Source: Centropus unirufus
Taxonomy: Eukaryota; Chordata; Aves; Cuculiformes; Centropidae
Assembly: GCA_013397695.1 (NCBI GenBank)
Contig: VYZI01000385.1
Span: 333,432-397,431, forward strand
DNA length: 64,000 nucleotides
Direction: 5' to 3'
The stretch's first letter is position 1. Each line of letters begins with the position of its first letter. Below, one piece after another: positions 46,817 to 59,804 of the stretch. Made by a program: the position numbers and the translations under genes. The notes beneath the pieces are model-generated. The model was not told the origin of the DNA, did not search any database, and worked only from the letters and a program-made list of their open reading frames with translations.

Positions 46817-49800
46817 CTGTGGGGCAATAAAAAAGAAATGGGAGAGGAAAGAACAAATTATCTTGGATACTACTGGTTAGTTTTCCTATACTTAGTTTCG
46901 GCTCTGGTCAGCAATGCCACAACTGCTGTCAAACAGAAACCTTTTGCAAGGAATTTAAGTTTTTGTCAGTTGTTTTAACTCATATGAAAGTTCTTCTGCA
47001 CAAACTAATGCAAATACCAACAAGGGCTGAACCTGCTCAATCTAAAGTGACTGTTAGTCTGCATGCCAAATAATTCCCTCCCTCCAACTCTGTCCTTTTC
47101 CTGTGCAGATCATAGGATAACTGGAAAATGAAGTTTCTGATGGTTCTTCACCATGCATAGAAGGATTTGATGACTAGCCATAAAAGTTAATATTTCACTT
47201 TTATCTACCTTAATGTCCAAAAATGAAGTCTAGTTTGCAATGCTAACTACTTATTGCAGAACTTATTTGAGAATTATAATTTTAGTTCTATATTCTAACT
47301 GCAATTAACCAGTTAAAAGCATAAACTGCACAGTAGTAAAATGCAAAGTAATGTGACCTCACACGTGACAGAGAGAGAACTCCAGTACATCAGGATTAGA
47401 TTAATACCTGGAGAATATTTAATGCCACTTCCAGGATTCATTAGTATGCATTATGACAAGCGTACATATTCTTGATTGTTGTTTACATCAAGCATTGTTA
47501 TCTAGACTAACTGCTTAGTGACGATAACTTTATCAGTCCAGCTATGTTATAATAAAAATAGAACTACATTTTGCAGCTCTTCTATATAATATATGATCCT
47601 ACTTACTTCCTAACAGCATGGGTCAGGTTCTAGTTTTAGGAGGTATAAGCATCCACTTTAGAGGCCTTCCTGTTATGACAGCTCCAGCTTTTTGTTGCCA
47701 GGTTATGCCTAAGAAATGCTTTGGATTTCTAACCCTTTCCCAGGCAGTGGTACTGGCAGCATCTCATAATCATGCACAGGAATGTCAATTCACAAGTCAG
47801 CAATGTTGTTATTTTCATCCAAAATGAGAGCAGCAGTGGGAGGGGCATGATTGTCTGACTGGCTAAATATAGCCTCTAATTAAGGGTCCATAGTTCAGAG
47901 TTTCATTATTACTTCCATCAAGTTCTTCCATCATCTCTAAGCTAGCAATACAATCTTTTTTCCATTTTTAACCACATTTTTCCATGTCTTTTATCACACT
48001 TTTCCAAATCCTTTTAGTTCTAGATCTCCTTAAAATTTAAATTATTAAATTAAAATTATTTAGTGTACTGTTCAGTTATGTAATTTCAGATAAGAGTAAT
48101 GTAATTTTACAGTCAAGCTATATTATTCACACTGTCATCAACCCATAATGTATAAAACACCAAACCTTCTAAATTATACCCCCGGTAACTACCATCCAGA
48201 TTGATCCAGACTCTTCAAACTTTACTGAAGGTCCCCGATCACTGTTTCCCCAATTGATTTAAATAACTGCTGTCTAACTACATGTCATTATTTGCCACCG
48301 TTCTTTCCTTTTCTGGATCAACTATTATATTAAAACACAGATGTTAGGCAGATTTGAAGCCTCATTTTATGCCACAGTGAAATTCGACTATTTGTCTTTT
48401 TCCCCATTGTTTTTTGATCCATGACTGTAGATGAACTACTTCAATTCTTTAGTGGACACCTACCTAAGGCCCTTTGGAAATAAAGTAGAATGCATCAACT
48501 CTTCTCTATTTACATTTTTGATGTGTCATTGACAGAAGATACAGTCTATTACACAAACTTGGGGAAAAAGAATAACCCATGCATTTCTCAATTTTGTTTC
48601 AACAGGTTCCAGCTAACCTGAATGGCACAGAAAGACTGACTACTAATCCAAAGTTGTCTGTAATATTTATACAGTCTTAAATGTTTGTTTTTTTTCTAAG
48701 AGAAAATAAAGATTCTAATATTTGAATGCTAACATGAAAATATAAAGACTTTTGTTGACAGGTCAATTACTTTGTAACTCACTTTCCCCTCCAACTATTA
48801 ATAAAGGTTTGAGCTTTAAAAAAAGGCAGTTTTGTGCCTTTTTTTTAATCAAAGAAAGGTTTTTTCCTTTCAGTTGCCGAGTTTCAATCCTTTGCCTATT
48901 GCAGGATCCCAGTTCTGGAGCATTTTGCACAGCTTTCTTTACTGAAACTCTTTTGGGAATAGGAAGGCCAAGTCTGATTTGTCGATGAGAAAAGGCCCAT
49001 TATGATAACATCACAGTCAAATCAACCTAATAACCTAATAAGGTCAGCTGCCACTTCTGGCTTATTATACTTATTTCCACAATGTTATGAGCCTGCATAT
49101 TCACATTTGTTCAAGAATACCTAAGAGTTCAGTAACATAAGAAAAGCAATCACATCCAATTCATATTGTAAACATGCATGTTACAATATTACCAAAGACT
49201 TAAAGGATTAAATACTTTCGATACCCAAAAATACTTCATGCAGACTTTAGTTTTTTCACTGCTTAGGGATTAACATGAGTAGGTTACAGGTGAGGGAATT
49301 ATTCTCTTGGCTAGAGGACAAACTATATAGCTCAGCTAAAAATGAAAAAGAAGGCAGACAGTTGTACAGCATAAGGGAGACAAAAAGAAGGGGAAAAGGC
49401 ATACACACTAAAAAAAAATAAATCTTTAGAACCAGGAAAAAAACCAAATCTTTCTAAGACATAGCTTCTCTTTGGAATATCTGCAGTTTCACAGACATAT
49501 CAAAAATCCCAAATACTTTAGGGAATAATTTGGTTATTAACAAATCTGAAACGTAGACATGTTTAGTTATAAAAAGGAAGGAAAACGATAATAGAATAGA
49601 AAAAATCGAAACAGAAGGAATGGAAGAAGAGCAAGTCTATGAGAATCAAGAGAATTCTGTAGACATAAAAAGTATGTGGAAAAGGGTGTAAGGAAAGGTC
49701 ATCTGGAGAGTGAAAGCAGGCTAGGATAAAGGAAAAAAAAAAAAAACGAACTTGGAGCCTGATAGCTTGGGAGACACCACCACCAGACACAATGCATCCA

Positions 49801-50199
49801 GGATCACGAGGAAGCCAGGGACACAGACAAGACTCTAGTGCTAGTGTACCACACTATGCTGTGCTGCAATTCCATGCACCATATATGGCACTCCCGCTAC
49901 TACAGGCACAGCAAGAGAAAGCCTAAACATATGAGGGGGTTATGACAGAGTTTTTAAATCATTAAGGTGCTCTGGGGTCTGCAAGTCAATGCACACACCT
50001 CATGCAGAGCAAAAGACACTTACAGAGCAACAGAAGCAGTGGCAGCAGCAAGGCAGAGGGAGGTGAATATGGGTCCCACTTACACCTGAGAGAAGCAAAA
50101 AGGAAATTTGACAGCAAGTTGAATGTGAGGGTGTGTGTGTGTGAAAAATGACCCTTAATAGCATGCTGAACACATGGGTTTTAGTATTTGGGTACTCAC
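46817..50199 (-). other. CASP2 intron 7
   Basis: A 3.4-kb intron. I see AT-rich sequence around 47.9-49.2 kb, a purine-rich stretch at 49.3-49.76 kb ending in a 14-base A run, and a short (GT)n at about 50131-50142. In mammals an alternative exon producing a short caspase-2 isoform lies in this part of the gene; I could not identify a matching one here. Confidence 0.55.
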
Positions 50200-50290
50200 C
50201 TCCCCGGCAGGCCTGAATAAAGAACATTTTGGGCTTATTCTGAAGGTTTGGACAGTTCACATTGTCAAAGAGCCGGAAAGCCTCCTGTAA
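50200..50290 (-). CDS. CASP2: CASP2 coding exon 7 (residues 266-295, catalytic cysteine)
   Basis: Acceptor GTTCTCTTAG, donor GGAG|GTGAGT. The exon encodes LQEAFRLFDNVNCPNLQNKP and KMFFIQACRG. QACRG is the catalytic pentapeptide and Cys293 the nucleophile (human Cys320). The split codon at the 3' end gives Asp296. Confidence 0.97.
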
Positions 50291-50714
50291 CTAAGAGAAC
50301 ATAGAAGACAAATATTCTTCACTGTAACCTTTTGTGATCTAAACCCTGTCTCAGCTTACTTCCTTGTATTTTAGTTGCGACCTCCCTAATCTTGGGATGT
50401 TCTCATTCATCTCCAAACTCACCATGTGACAAACACATCCCTACCATCCCTTCCCCCCAGCTCCTACTAGTTTGTGTTTTTGAACTTTACATAGTACTTG
50501 TACAGAAAGAATGAAATAACTTCTCCAACCTGCCCTATGTCTATGCCATTTCTTATCCTATAGACCTCTCATAGACAGACCCTTGCCCTTTTCTCCCCCA
50601 AGTCCTTGTTATTCCCTTTTTAAAAAATGTAAATTCTGTCTTCCCTGAAACTCTTTTTTTCTCCCTCTTTCCATTGTTACTTTTTGAGAAAAAACCTACA
50701 GTATAGGAATATAC

Positions 50715-50843
50715 CTGTAGCAGTTTGCCATCACTGCCATAAACGCCACCCTCCACGCCATGGGAAAGTAAAGCTACAATACAGGAGTCCACTTCCCGAT
50801 GATCTGGCAGCTTAGAGAATCTCTCCAATGCATTCTGCATCTC
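50715..50843 (-). CDS. CASP2: CASP2 coding exon 6 (residues 223-265, catalytic histidine)
   Basis: Forty-three codons from acceptor CACTTCCAG to donor CAG|GTATAT. It encodes EMQNALERFSKL and DSCIVALLSHGVEGGVYGSD. The SHG motif carries catalytic His250 (human His277). It starts and ends in phase 0. Confidence 0.97.
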
Positions 50844-51603
50844 CTGGAAGTGAGAAAAGTAACATTTTCCAGACTTGCACATGGAAAGTGTGTCAATGTA
50901 CACAAAAAACAACAAATGGTCCTCCTGTTATGAAATAAACCCTATGTACATCAAATTTTACAGGTCATGAGGCACGTGTTTGGAGAAGGCACCAATTGCA
51001 CCTAAGGAAAGACAGTGAGTTGATTCAGTCAGTCATGGAATACTGCCAGTTTTCCTAAGTGAAGCACTGCCACTTATTTAGCAAAGCAAAAACTGAAAGA
51101 GTGAAACTTAACTGTGTAGATACTTGAAGACTGACAAACAGGATGGCAATTGACTCCATCAGTGAATGGACATGAAAATGGCACTCACGCTTGCAAAGAC
51201 GAGGTCAAATATTTGCAGAGCTTAACTTTTAAGACAGCAGATCACTGGAAAGACCTATCTAAACTGGGGACTTTATTAATTTATGTTTTTAACACATATT
51301 CCAAGTATGGTTTAGAAATTCTTGCCTCTTTCACTACAAAGGGTCAGGCTAGAGTAAAACCTCTTGTGGTCCTTTGTGATACTACTTTCCTTTTTAAAGT
51401 CCTCTGTCTTCCAAGCTTCTTCATATTTGTCAGTATGCTAGCAGACATCATCCCATTTAGTCTTGTTTTCTATTTCTAAGCGACCATTCACATCTTCCTG
51501 TTCAAGCTTAGTTATAGAAAAGGGAATCTCTTAACATGTTTATGTAACAGTTACAAACTTTCATCCATACTGGCTGTGAAGTACTGGGACCCATTGCCCT
51601 TAC
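50844..51603 (-). other. CASP2 intron 5
   Basis: A 760-base intron with canonical ends. No repeat or other gene recognised. Confidence 0.6.
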
Positions 51604-51780
51604 CTGTGCAGTTTGATTATGAAAGACAGTCACTTGATATCCAAGATGCTTGAAAAGCATCTCCAGGGAAGTACAGTCCACATCTCCCCCTGCACGATAC
51701 TCCAAGTCCTTTTCACTGCTGAAATGGATATTGCTGAGAATAAGAGCTAAACCTCGGGGCTCTGATATCAATTTATATGC
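51604..51780 (-). CDS. CASP2: CASP2 coding exon 5 (residues 164-222, large subunit)
   Basis: Fifty-nine codons between acceptor TTCTTTTCAG and donor CAG|GTAAGG. It encodes AYKLISEPRGLALILSN, whose Arg (Arg172) is the conserved caspase residue for the P1 aspartate pocket. It continues SSEKDLEYRAGGDVD, LEMLFKHLGYQVTVFHNQTAQ. All positions fit the caspase fold, with no breaks. Confidence 0.97.
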
Positions 51781-53218
51781 CTGAAAAGAAGATTTAAAAC
51801 TGGTAAATTTTACACAAGGAAAGAAAAGAATCTTAGAGTAGAATAGCAATACCTACATAGCAGCTTGGTATGATATGCAGGATTTCTCCATTGAGAAAGC
51901 ACAAAACCAGAAGAGGCCAAATTTCTGAAGTTGTTGTTTTGTTTTTTGTTTTTTTTTTAAAAATGTTTGCATCACAAAGGGTCCCAAAGACAACTGTATT
52001 TGCAAGCTTCCACAACTATCATTAAGATGGTATACTAGCTTGCCTTACTTCTCACTTTAAAACAAACAGAGCTTATAAATGTCAAACTGAATTAGGTCTT
52101 GCAAACTTTTTCCCCTTTTCCTACCCTCATCCCAGCATGGCTCCACATACTTCCATTGTCTCCATCAAAGGCTTTAGGACAGCATTAGGCAAAATTTAGC
52201 TAACATTTCTCAATTGCTGTTCAGAGGAGATGGAGATGTAGAACAGCAGGTGAGTGCAATTCTAACAGCAAGTGACTGTCAAGTCATTGATCCCAAAATT
52301 AGGAAAGCTGGCAAAAAAAGGTTAACAGCAAAAGAACTAATTTTATAGGGGCGTCGTCAAAATAATTTCCCCCCCTGTCTTTCTTACTCTAACAAAAACA
52401 ACTCAACAGTAAATCAGTTGCTAAGCCTCCTGTAAATTAAAATTTAAATGTAATTCCACACAAGAATAGCAAAAAGGGTGTACCCAGCAGACGATATTAA
52501 AGGAGACAAGTGAAGTTCACATTGATACTGCCTAATTAGCTCTCCCAACAGACAGTTAAAAAAATCTGTTTTGTTGTACACAGAGCCTGTGACAGATGTG
52601 TTAAACATCAGCACATTGTGGAACCCTAGTAAACTGTCTGTCTCATTACACATATTTTTATTTTTCTTAAGCTTCCCCTACCAAAAATTGTTTCACAAAC
52701 AGAATAAACAGAAAGTAATTAGACTGTCTAACTCCTGACGCTGCAGTAGAATAAAAATTGAGTTTGTTCTGCCCCGATATTACCCAGCACAAAATCCTGA
52801 TCTGGTTCTTGAGCCTAAGGAGAGACTCTTCTGGGTACAAGTGGGCAATTAAAACAGTCAAGACTGAGTACTAGTAGAACATAGGTCTAGTATCTTACAA
52901 TCATTTGCAGAGGCAATAATACTGACAGGTTACACAGAGCAACAGAACAGAAGGCGTTTCATGACGCCCTTCATTAACAAAAGGAAGGCATAGACTTGCA
53001 CAGAGTTACCGAACTTCTTAAGAGTTTCTCAACATTTGTAAATCAGAACTACATCAAATCAAACATGACGGGGAACATCTTCCAGTTACACCAACAGCAC
53101 AGCACTGATCTGCATCCCAATGAGGTATGCGTTTTGACTCAGTTTTAAGTAGCACATCTCCAGTTGATATAGCCAAATATTTCACATCTTAAGGAGATTT
53201 TCTCAGTCAACAACTTAC
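51781..53218 (-). other. CASP2 intron 4
   Basis: A 1.4-kb intron with canonical ends. T-rich and A-rich runs near 51935-51960; otherwise nothing recognised. Confidence 0.6.
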
Positions 53219-53313
53219 CAAGTGTTGATGATCACGATAAAATTCAGGTGTGCAGTACTTGACTAGAGGAACTGAGGGACCATCTCCGTTATCTAAGGAA
53301 TGTTCCATTGGTT
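53219..53313 (-). CDS. CASP2: CASP2 coding exon 4 (residues 132-163)
   Basis: The acceptor TTTTACACAG and donor TTG|GTAAGT bound 95 bases encoding EPMEHSLDNGDGPS, then VKYCTPEFYRDHQHL. The EHSLDN.DGP segment contains Asp142, equivalent to the human prodomain cleavage Asp169, with Gly after it, so release of the prodomain is probably conserved. TPEFY marks the start of the protease fold. Confidence 0.93.
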
Positions 53314-54738
53314 CTGTGTAAAACAAACACATGAATAGTGATAAAAAATACAACTGCAAAGCCTCTGCATTAACACAGTAACTAGCATATTCTGAAGTAT
53401 GTCATCTTAGGTGTATTTCTCTATTATACTATTGATACCTCTAAAAATTTTGCTTGATCAGGGACTACACACACACACGCTGAAACACAGTAGAAAACCC
53501 CAAAGTACTGGAATGGTGTACCTCTTAGAAATAATTCTAGTTGGCAATCTTTTTGTCATGTGTGGGCTACCTTATCTAAGACCTAGCAAATTTGGTTCCA
53601 CACAGTCCGAAAACAGAATCCTCACCTAAAATGACATCCAAGGGCTTTCTGTCATTTTGTACAGTATGATATTCTTTTCACAGGTGGGCTGAGCAACTAT
53701 TGCTAGAAATACTCAAACAGAATAACACTTTTCCTTTCGCAAAATGCTTCCCATGCTCACTAGATCCAATTATTTATTTTTTGCTGAACACATGCATAAG
53801 TGATCAAACAAGACATTTGTAACTTCCATTAAACATAATGCCCTTTCCTCTGGATAGCAGCAGATGACTGGAATGATAATCAGCTCTTTGCCATTTGCAG
53901 ACAAACAATCATTCCCCTATCCTGAAAAAGCTGAGCTAATGACATCCATGATGTCCTTTAAAATCTTTTTTCAGCTTTTTGAGATATGGGTCTCCTGGTT
54001 GTAGAAACTTATGCTCTAAAAACATCAAACAATGATGCAGCCTAAAACGTTTGCAAATAAATAAAAAAAACAACTTCAAAAATCTAGACACTGACACCTG
54101 AGAGAGCTCCTAGTAACCAGCACAGTTAAAGCTGTGGTAACATGACTTCTCTAGGCATTACCAGAGGCAACATGAAAACCAGAAAGACATTCGTTATAAG
54201 AACTAGTTCTCTGAGCTAAGTCACAAATGCTTGTGGAAGAAAGGCTGATTTGCTGCACTTGACAGAAGCTAAAGAAATCTATGTTGGGCCCACATAACAT
54301 ATGTAAAGTCTTAAACTTATTTGATAAGAAGGAAGACCAAGTCAAGGAATCTTGCCCAAAATCAGTATCTTCTCACAGCTCCACTTAAATTAAACTGTAC
54401 TGTGAATCTTAAACAAAGAAGAAATCTGTCAAGAATCTGAAAGTTTACTGATATGTGCTGTTTAAGCAACAAAATTTCCTGTAAGAATAAGTGAATCTGA
54501 CTAGAAACTGACCGGGTTCTCTCTTCCAATATGCTATTTTGCTTTCATTTTCTAACATAATTCTGCTTCCTGCATTTGATAATAATACAGCCAATTCACT
54601 GTCAAGTTCGTATTCTTGGGATGAGCAAGGTGGTGGCAAGCTTATTTCTAGAACTGAATTAAGAGAGTATTAATAAATTAGAAGCAACCAGCCAACCAGA
54701 TAGCCAATCAAGGATTTGTGGTTTCATGTGTGACTCAC
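53314..54738 (-). other. CASP2 intron 3
   Basis: A 1.4-kb intron. It contains a short CA run (53467-53478). An open stretch on the minus strand near 54445-54639 begins PPPCSSQEYELD and at first sight resembles linker sequence, but it lacks family similarity and is not needed for the frame. Confidence 0.6.
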
Positions 54739-54814
54739 CAGTCAGGCGTGGCCTCTTTGAATTACATGATTCCCCAGCAGGGATTGGAAGATTTGATCCA
54801 CAACAGTGTTCAAG
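54739..54814 (-). CDS. CASP2: CASP2 coding exon 3 (residues 107-131, interdomain linker)
   Basis: A small 76-base exon with acceptor TGTCTTGTAG and donor ACTG|GTGAGT. It encodes LEHCCGSNLPIPAGESCNSK and RPRLT, aligned with human LSCDYDLSLPFPVCESC..KLRLS. It links the CARD to the protease domain, is poorly conserved, and would be missed by frame length alone. It ends in phase 1. Confidence 0.88.
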
Positions 54815-55992
54815 CTACAAGACATCCAATAAGTCCATGAAAAAGAGTAGCATAAAACAGCTATTTTTTTCTCTATGGTACAAGCCTGTAGGTATCATGG
54901 AACAAACACACATGTATTTGCAAACATATATATATGACTTAGAAAATAATATTATGGTTCACATCGAAATGAAACATCATGGTAAGATAGCAGCAGCATT
55001 TTCTATTGATTCCTTCCCTTCTTTGCACATCTCTACTTCTACCCAAATCTCCAGTTTGGAGACCTCACACTAAGATCATATGCTCCTCGTTTAGCCAAAA
55101 CTTGGTTTATCCAAGGATTTCTATCTTTTTGTTTGCTTGCAAGATTTCATTGTTTGTATATTCAAGCACAATTGGAAAAAAATGGCAAAAATAGAAAGAT
55201 TTGTCTAATAAATCCTAGGTTTTAACGAGGGAACATATCTGCTCAAAAATATCTGCTCTTCATTCCTGCATATAAAATGTGTTTACTGCAAGATTCCATG
55301 CTTGTCAATGCACTTAGAATATTGAACCTTTATTTAATTCTTCATTTCATCCAATGCTGACAATTGCAGATAGTGGAAAGGTGAAAAAATTAACAGAGGA
55401 GTCCCTCTCTGCTCAACAGACAAGACCAGCTTTTAGTAGCTTTCTACTCAGAGAGACAATGAAACACCGAATGAAACGGATAAGGGAAAAGCTGTGGACG
55501 TAAAATGTTTGACACAGTTTCTCACAGCATTTTGCTCAATAAATGGGCTGCTACTGGCTTAGACAGGCGCACCCTCTCCTGGGAAAACTGGCTGGATGGC
55601 CAGGCCCAGAGGGTTGTGGTAAATAGAAACACAGGAGCTTCCATCTGAACATCAGGAAACAATTTTATGGTGAGGGCGACCAAGCACTGAAGCAGGCTGC
55701 CCAGAGAGGCTGCAGAATCTCCATCCTTGGAGATATCCAGAAGTCATCTGGACATACTCTTTGGCAAACGGTTGTAGGTGGCCTGGCTTAAGCAGGGGAG
55801 TTGAACCCAGATGACCTCCAGTGGCCCCTTCCAACCTCAACCACTTTGTGATTCTCTATGAAAAAGACGCCAAGTGTTGTCTTTTGAGCTACTGTCCTTT
55901 GTGAACAATTCTTTTTCTTTTCTAAAAGATAATTGTGCCCAACCCCAATCTGAAATGCAGTCCATCCATTTTAATTTTTTGAACTCCTGTAC
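54815..55992 (-). other. CASP2 intron 2
   Basis: A 1.2-kb intron containing a sense-oriented CR1 fragment (55480-55862). The rest shows nothing recognisable. Confidence 0.6.
55480..55862 (+). mobile_element. CR1 LINE fragment with internal deletion
   Basis: The plus strand carries reverse-transcriptase sequence (FDTVSHSILLN around 55509-55540, then NWLDGQAQRVVVN near 55585-55625). It jumps at about 55625 to the CR1 3' region (ATCTGAACATCAGGAAACAA) and ends near TTGTGATTCTCTATGA at 55846-55861. The middle of the element is missing, a common internal-deletion form. Confidence 0.88.
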
Positions 55993-56160
55993 CCTTGCAA
56001 TTCCATGGCTCAGGTTGGATGCTGTCTTCAAGATCATTGCCTCCAGATGCTGTTGTTTGGTTTCTCGTAGAGCTTCACAGAAGGCTGAGAAAGCATTAGG
56101 GCCTCTCTTGGGCAGTAAATTGAGGAATTCCACATTTTGGCTGAAGCTCCCAGGCTTGGC
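55993..56160 (-). CDS. CASP2: CASP2 coding exon 2 (residues 51-106, second half of CARD)
   Basis: The acceptor GGATATAG precedes AKPGSFSQNVEFLNLLPKRG, followed by FSAFCEALRETKQQHLE: the conserved end of the caspase-2 CARD. I end the exon at AGG|GTACAG because the joined protein then aligns without gaps to human from the CARD into the GESC segment of the next exon. The donor is weak (A at +5). If ignored, the frame stays open to 55837, so intron retention would add residues unrelated to the family. Confidence 0.92.
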
Positions 56161-56533
56161 CTATATCCAGAGAAAAACAAAATCCACAGTAACATTCCAA
56201 CTCAATTATTTTTAATGAAACTTCAGAACAATACAACTTTTTTCCTTTGCATAGAAGTTACATGCCTATTCTTAGCTGTGCTAGATCCCTTTTTAAAGCT
56301 TTTCCACTTCTGAGAGTACATGACAACACAGCAAACCAACAATTCAGTAACACAAACGAAATACACCTACTTCTCTCTAAATTTTTACTTCCAGTTACTG
56401 TTGGAATAGTATCTATTTCCTCTCACTGAATACTCGAAGTCCAGAACATAATTTCACTCCTGCCCAATGGTTTATGGTCTTATGCAGCAACAATGCAAAT
56501 CCATCAGAAAGCATTAAGTAAAATACTTCTCAC

Positions 56534-56610
56534 AGCATCATAGAATGATTTGGGTTGGAAGAGACCTTAAAGATCACCCAGTTCCACCTCCCAGCCCTGG
56601 ACAGTCAGTT
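56534..56610 (-). mobile_element. CR1 LINE 3' terminal fragment, about 77 bases
   Basis: Begins CATCATAGAATGATTTGGGT and continues TTGGAAGAGACCTTAAAGAT to about 56610. This is the extreme 3' end of a CR1 in antisense, severely 5'-truncated. Confidence 0.88.
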
Positions 56611-59600
56611 CCATTTTATTTAAATTCATTTTACACAATCAAATCCAAAAAGATACTACATATGTATAGACTGTACACTTACACCAATGAAGCAATATAA
56701 ACACATTTATGTATCTGTTAAATAATCCCAGAAGTTCTAATTGTTAGAATATTAACTGAACATCTGCCAGCAAACTGTATAGTTTATACAATAGCCTTCT
56801 CTGTGAAATCTAACAGAGACCAAATCATCACAAACTAAAATACCGGCTAACAACAATAAATTTCATCCATTCTGTGGAATTCAGCCTACAATTTTTTAAT
56901 TGCCACTTAGATCCAAGTTCTCTTCTTTTGGTGAATGATAAGAAATAGTTGGTGAGTTGCACAAAATCAAGGCCTAATCCCATATTTGCAATCACAGGAA
57001 AACTGGAAAAAAAATAAGTCGCATGCGCAAATCCTCTGCTACAGAAGATTTCACATCATCGGGTGTCTTTGATAAAATGTAGCAAGTTTAGTGTTAAAAT
57101 TAGTTTGGCTTTTGAAACATTGAAGCAGTTTGGAAGGATACTCAATATCTTATTGAGCCAACGCTTATGAACCTCTTCTGAAACTTAAGACCTATGTTTG
57201 TTCACAACTGACCAAGAGCATTCATTTTATGTGAACCATACCCCTTGACTTCAGCGTGCTCCTGTTATTTATCAAACTTCTGTCTATAAATCAGTCTCTT
57301 ATTTGCTACAATAAACAAGCCACTTTCAACCTCCTCATAAATGGCTTTTTCCCCTTGATAATTCAAGTATCCTTTCCTACTCCCACACAAACCTCAGCTT
57401 TCAGAGCACTGTTGACTAGAAGTGCATACAGCTGTCTCTTCTGCGCCTTTCCAGAAGTATGAGAATACTTGGCCCTTTCTCATGGTAACACTTCGCCACT
57501 AGTCTGTAGAAGCCAATCAGCTCCATATACATTGCCGTAAGCCCAATAACTATTATCCAATAAAGTAAATTGACAGCTGATACGCAAAAGTACCTATTGT
57601 TTCTTCCATTCTAGTAGACGTGCAGCTGTTTGACAAGCTAAGGATTATAAATCTTCATTTTACATCTTCATAGTCTAAGACTAAGCCTTAAATCATAATT
57701 AGGAACACAAGCTGACCTCAAGAACTGAATCTTCAGTTTTATTGAAAAGTTCAGAAGTTTCAATTATGTTCATAATGCTGTGCTTTGAATCTGCAGCAGT
57801 CAGCTTTTGGCAGAAGCCTTCCTTAATGCTTCCTAAATTCCAAAGTGCTGTACCTCCTCATGTAACTTCCACATAAACACATAGGGTTAAACTAAAAAAT
57901 GCTCAGAAAACATTCAGAATTAAAATTTGATAAGAGGGACTTCTTTGATTTCTACTACATCCTTCATTTTTGTACACTTACAGACAAGTTTGATGCATAA
58001 CGGGACTTAGTTGCACAGTAAACTCTGAATTACTATACATGCAGAATCTGTGGAGAAGACGTATACTTGACAAACATCTTAAATTTATATCAGTGATCCC
58101 TTCATTACTGTCTAGCAATCAACACAGAGTATTTATATTTCTGTACCAAGTATTCAACTTGTTTAAAAAACAAGAGAAAGCTCTTGCTATCATATCTGCA
58201 ACTTTGAAGGTTCACCCCAGAGCTCTGGAAGAACATCTGACTCTGATAAGAAGGCATTAATAAAGTGGATTTTGGACTTCACCTTAAAAACAACTGTTTC
58301 CACTGTCCCACTTTTTTTTCCACTATCATTTTTGCTCTGTGTTTGAAATCCCTCTCTTCTGGTCCTTCATCTAGATAATTACATCTACATCATCTTTGCT
58401 ATGCAGTAAACTTTTTTTCTTTAGTCTTTCTTAAAAGCATAGATAATTGAAACTCAAGTTGCTTACTGTCTTTCTGAATAACCTAATTTAAATTCAATCC
58501 TGACAGCCCCTGCTCACTCACTCTCCCCATTTTGGGCATCAAAGGATGCCGTTCCTATCAATTCTTCTCCAGTGAAAACCTATTAAATTCTTTACTTATT
58601 TTTCATATTCCCAGTGAGGTCTTCAACCAGCTCAACCACCTTTGTCTCCAGTGGCTTTTCCTGCAACATCCTCCCCTCCTACCTTTTTCTTACTTGTAGT
58701 AAACTTTCAGTACTGGTTTAGAACCTCACACTTGAAGGAATTTCATCCTTTCTTCCTCTCCCTCCTTAGATTACAAAAGTTTATTTAGGTGAAGTGCCTC
58801 GAGAACGAATTTGCTTATTCTTCTGTACAATTTAAATAAAACCAACAGGACCAGTAGAATTGTTCTGTTTTTAAGACAAAACATCCTAAAAGTCCATAAT
58901 TATTTATCAAGGTCTCCTTGATTCCCTGACTTTTTGGGGAAGCAGGGAGATACACAGAACCAGTTAGTTACAATATCCAGGAAAAGAAAATCTACGCTCT
59001 GTCATCAGACACAGTGGGCTTTATCTCCTCCTATTTCCACTAAGGTACCTGATGATACGTGTGACATTTTCAAGAACTGGCTACCTAACAGCACTCCCAA
59101 GATCTTTATTTGCATTTAAGCCAGAAAGTAGAAGACTACTACAATTCACAGACCTAGTATTGAAAAATTAAGGATAATAAAGTGTTTTTGACTCAAGTTA
59201 TCTTTTTTTTAATGCACATTACATTTTATCTATGGCACTGTTATGATTGGTACCATCCTGCGAACATTCCCTTTAATTCAATGCTTCTAGTGCAATGCAT
59301 ATTTTGCAGCACCACTGATCCAGCCATGAATGTTTTCCTCCCATCCCTGCCATATTTCTGGTTTTGCTGCAATTTCCAGATTCATACCCTGCAACAATAG
59401 TTCAAGTCACTCTGCTCTCTCGCTCAGGCTGTTATTGCTATTAATATACATTTAAGCTCCTAGTTATGTGTGTATGATGCCTTATGGAAGATTTGAAAAA
59501 AACTATTAATAATTTACCCAACTTGTCCATCATAACACCTTCCTTCTTACTGATAATGTATTACTAGGTATAGCTGTATCCCTTTTACTCAATTACACCT

Positions 59601-59804
59601 GGAAGGGACAATTCCCTTAGTCTTCTTTCATTTTGTTAGTTTAAAACATAACTATGGCAATACTTCCACAAAAATATTTTCTCTGACATAATCCGCTCTT
59701 AAAGAGGGCTTTTTCCTGTCTTTTTTTCCCCCCTCCCCTGTTCCTCAGTGACTAACTACAGGCCAGGAACTGAAAATCTCTACTAACCACCCATACTGCA
59801 GCAG

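Noticed and set aside
54445..54639. Minus-strand frame starting PPPCSSQEYELD considered as a CASP2 linker exon
   Set aside because: The exon at 54739-54814 aligns without gaps to the human linker and keeps the frame; this stretch has neither the similarity nor a fitting splice pair.
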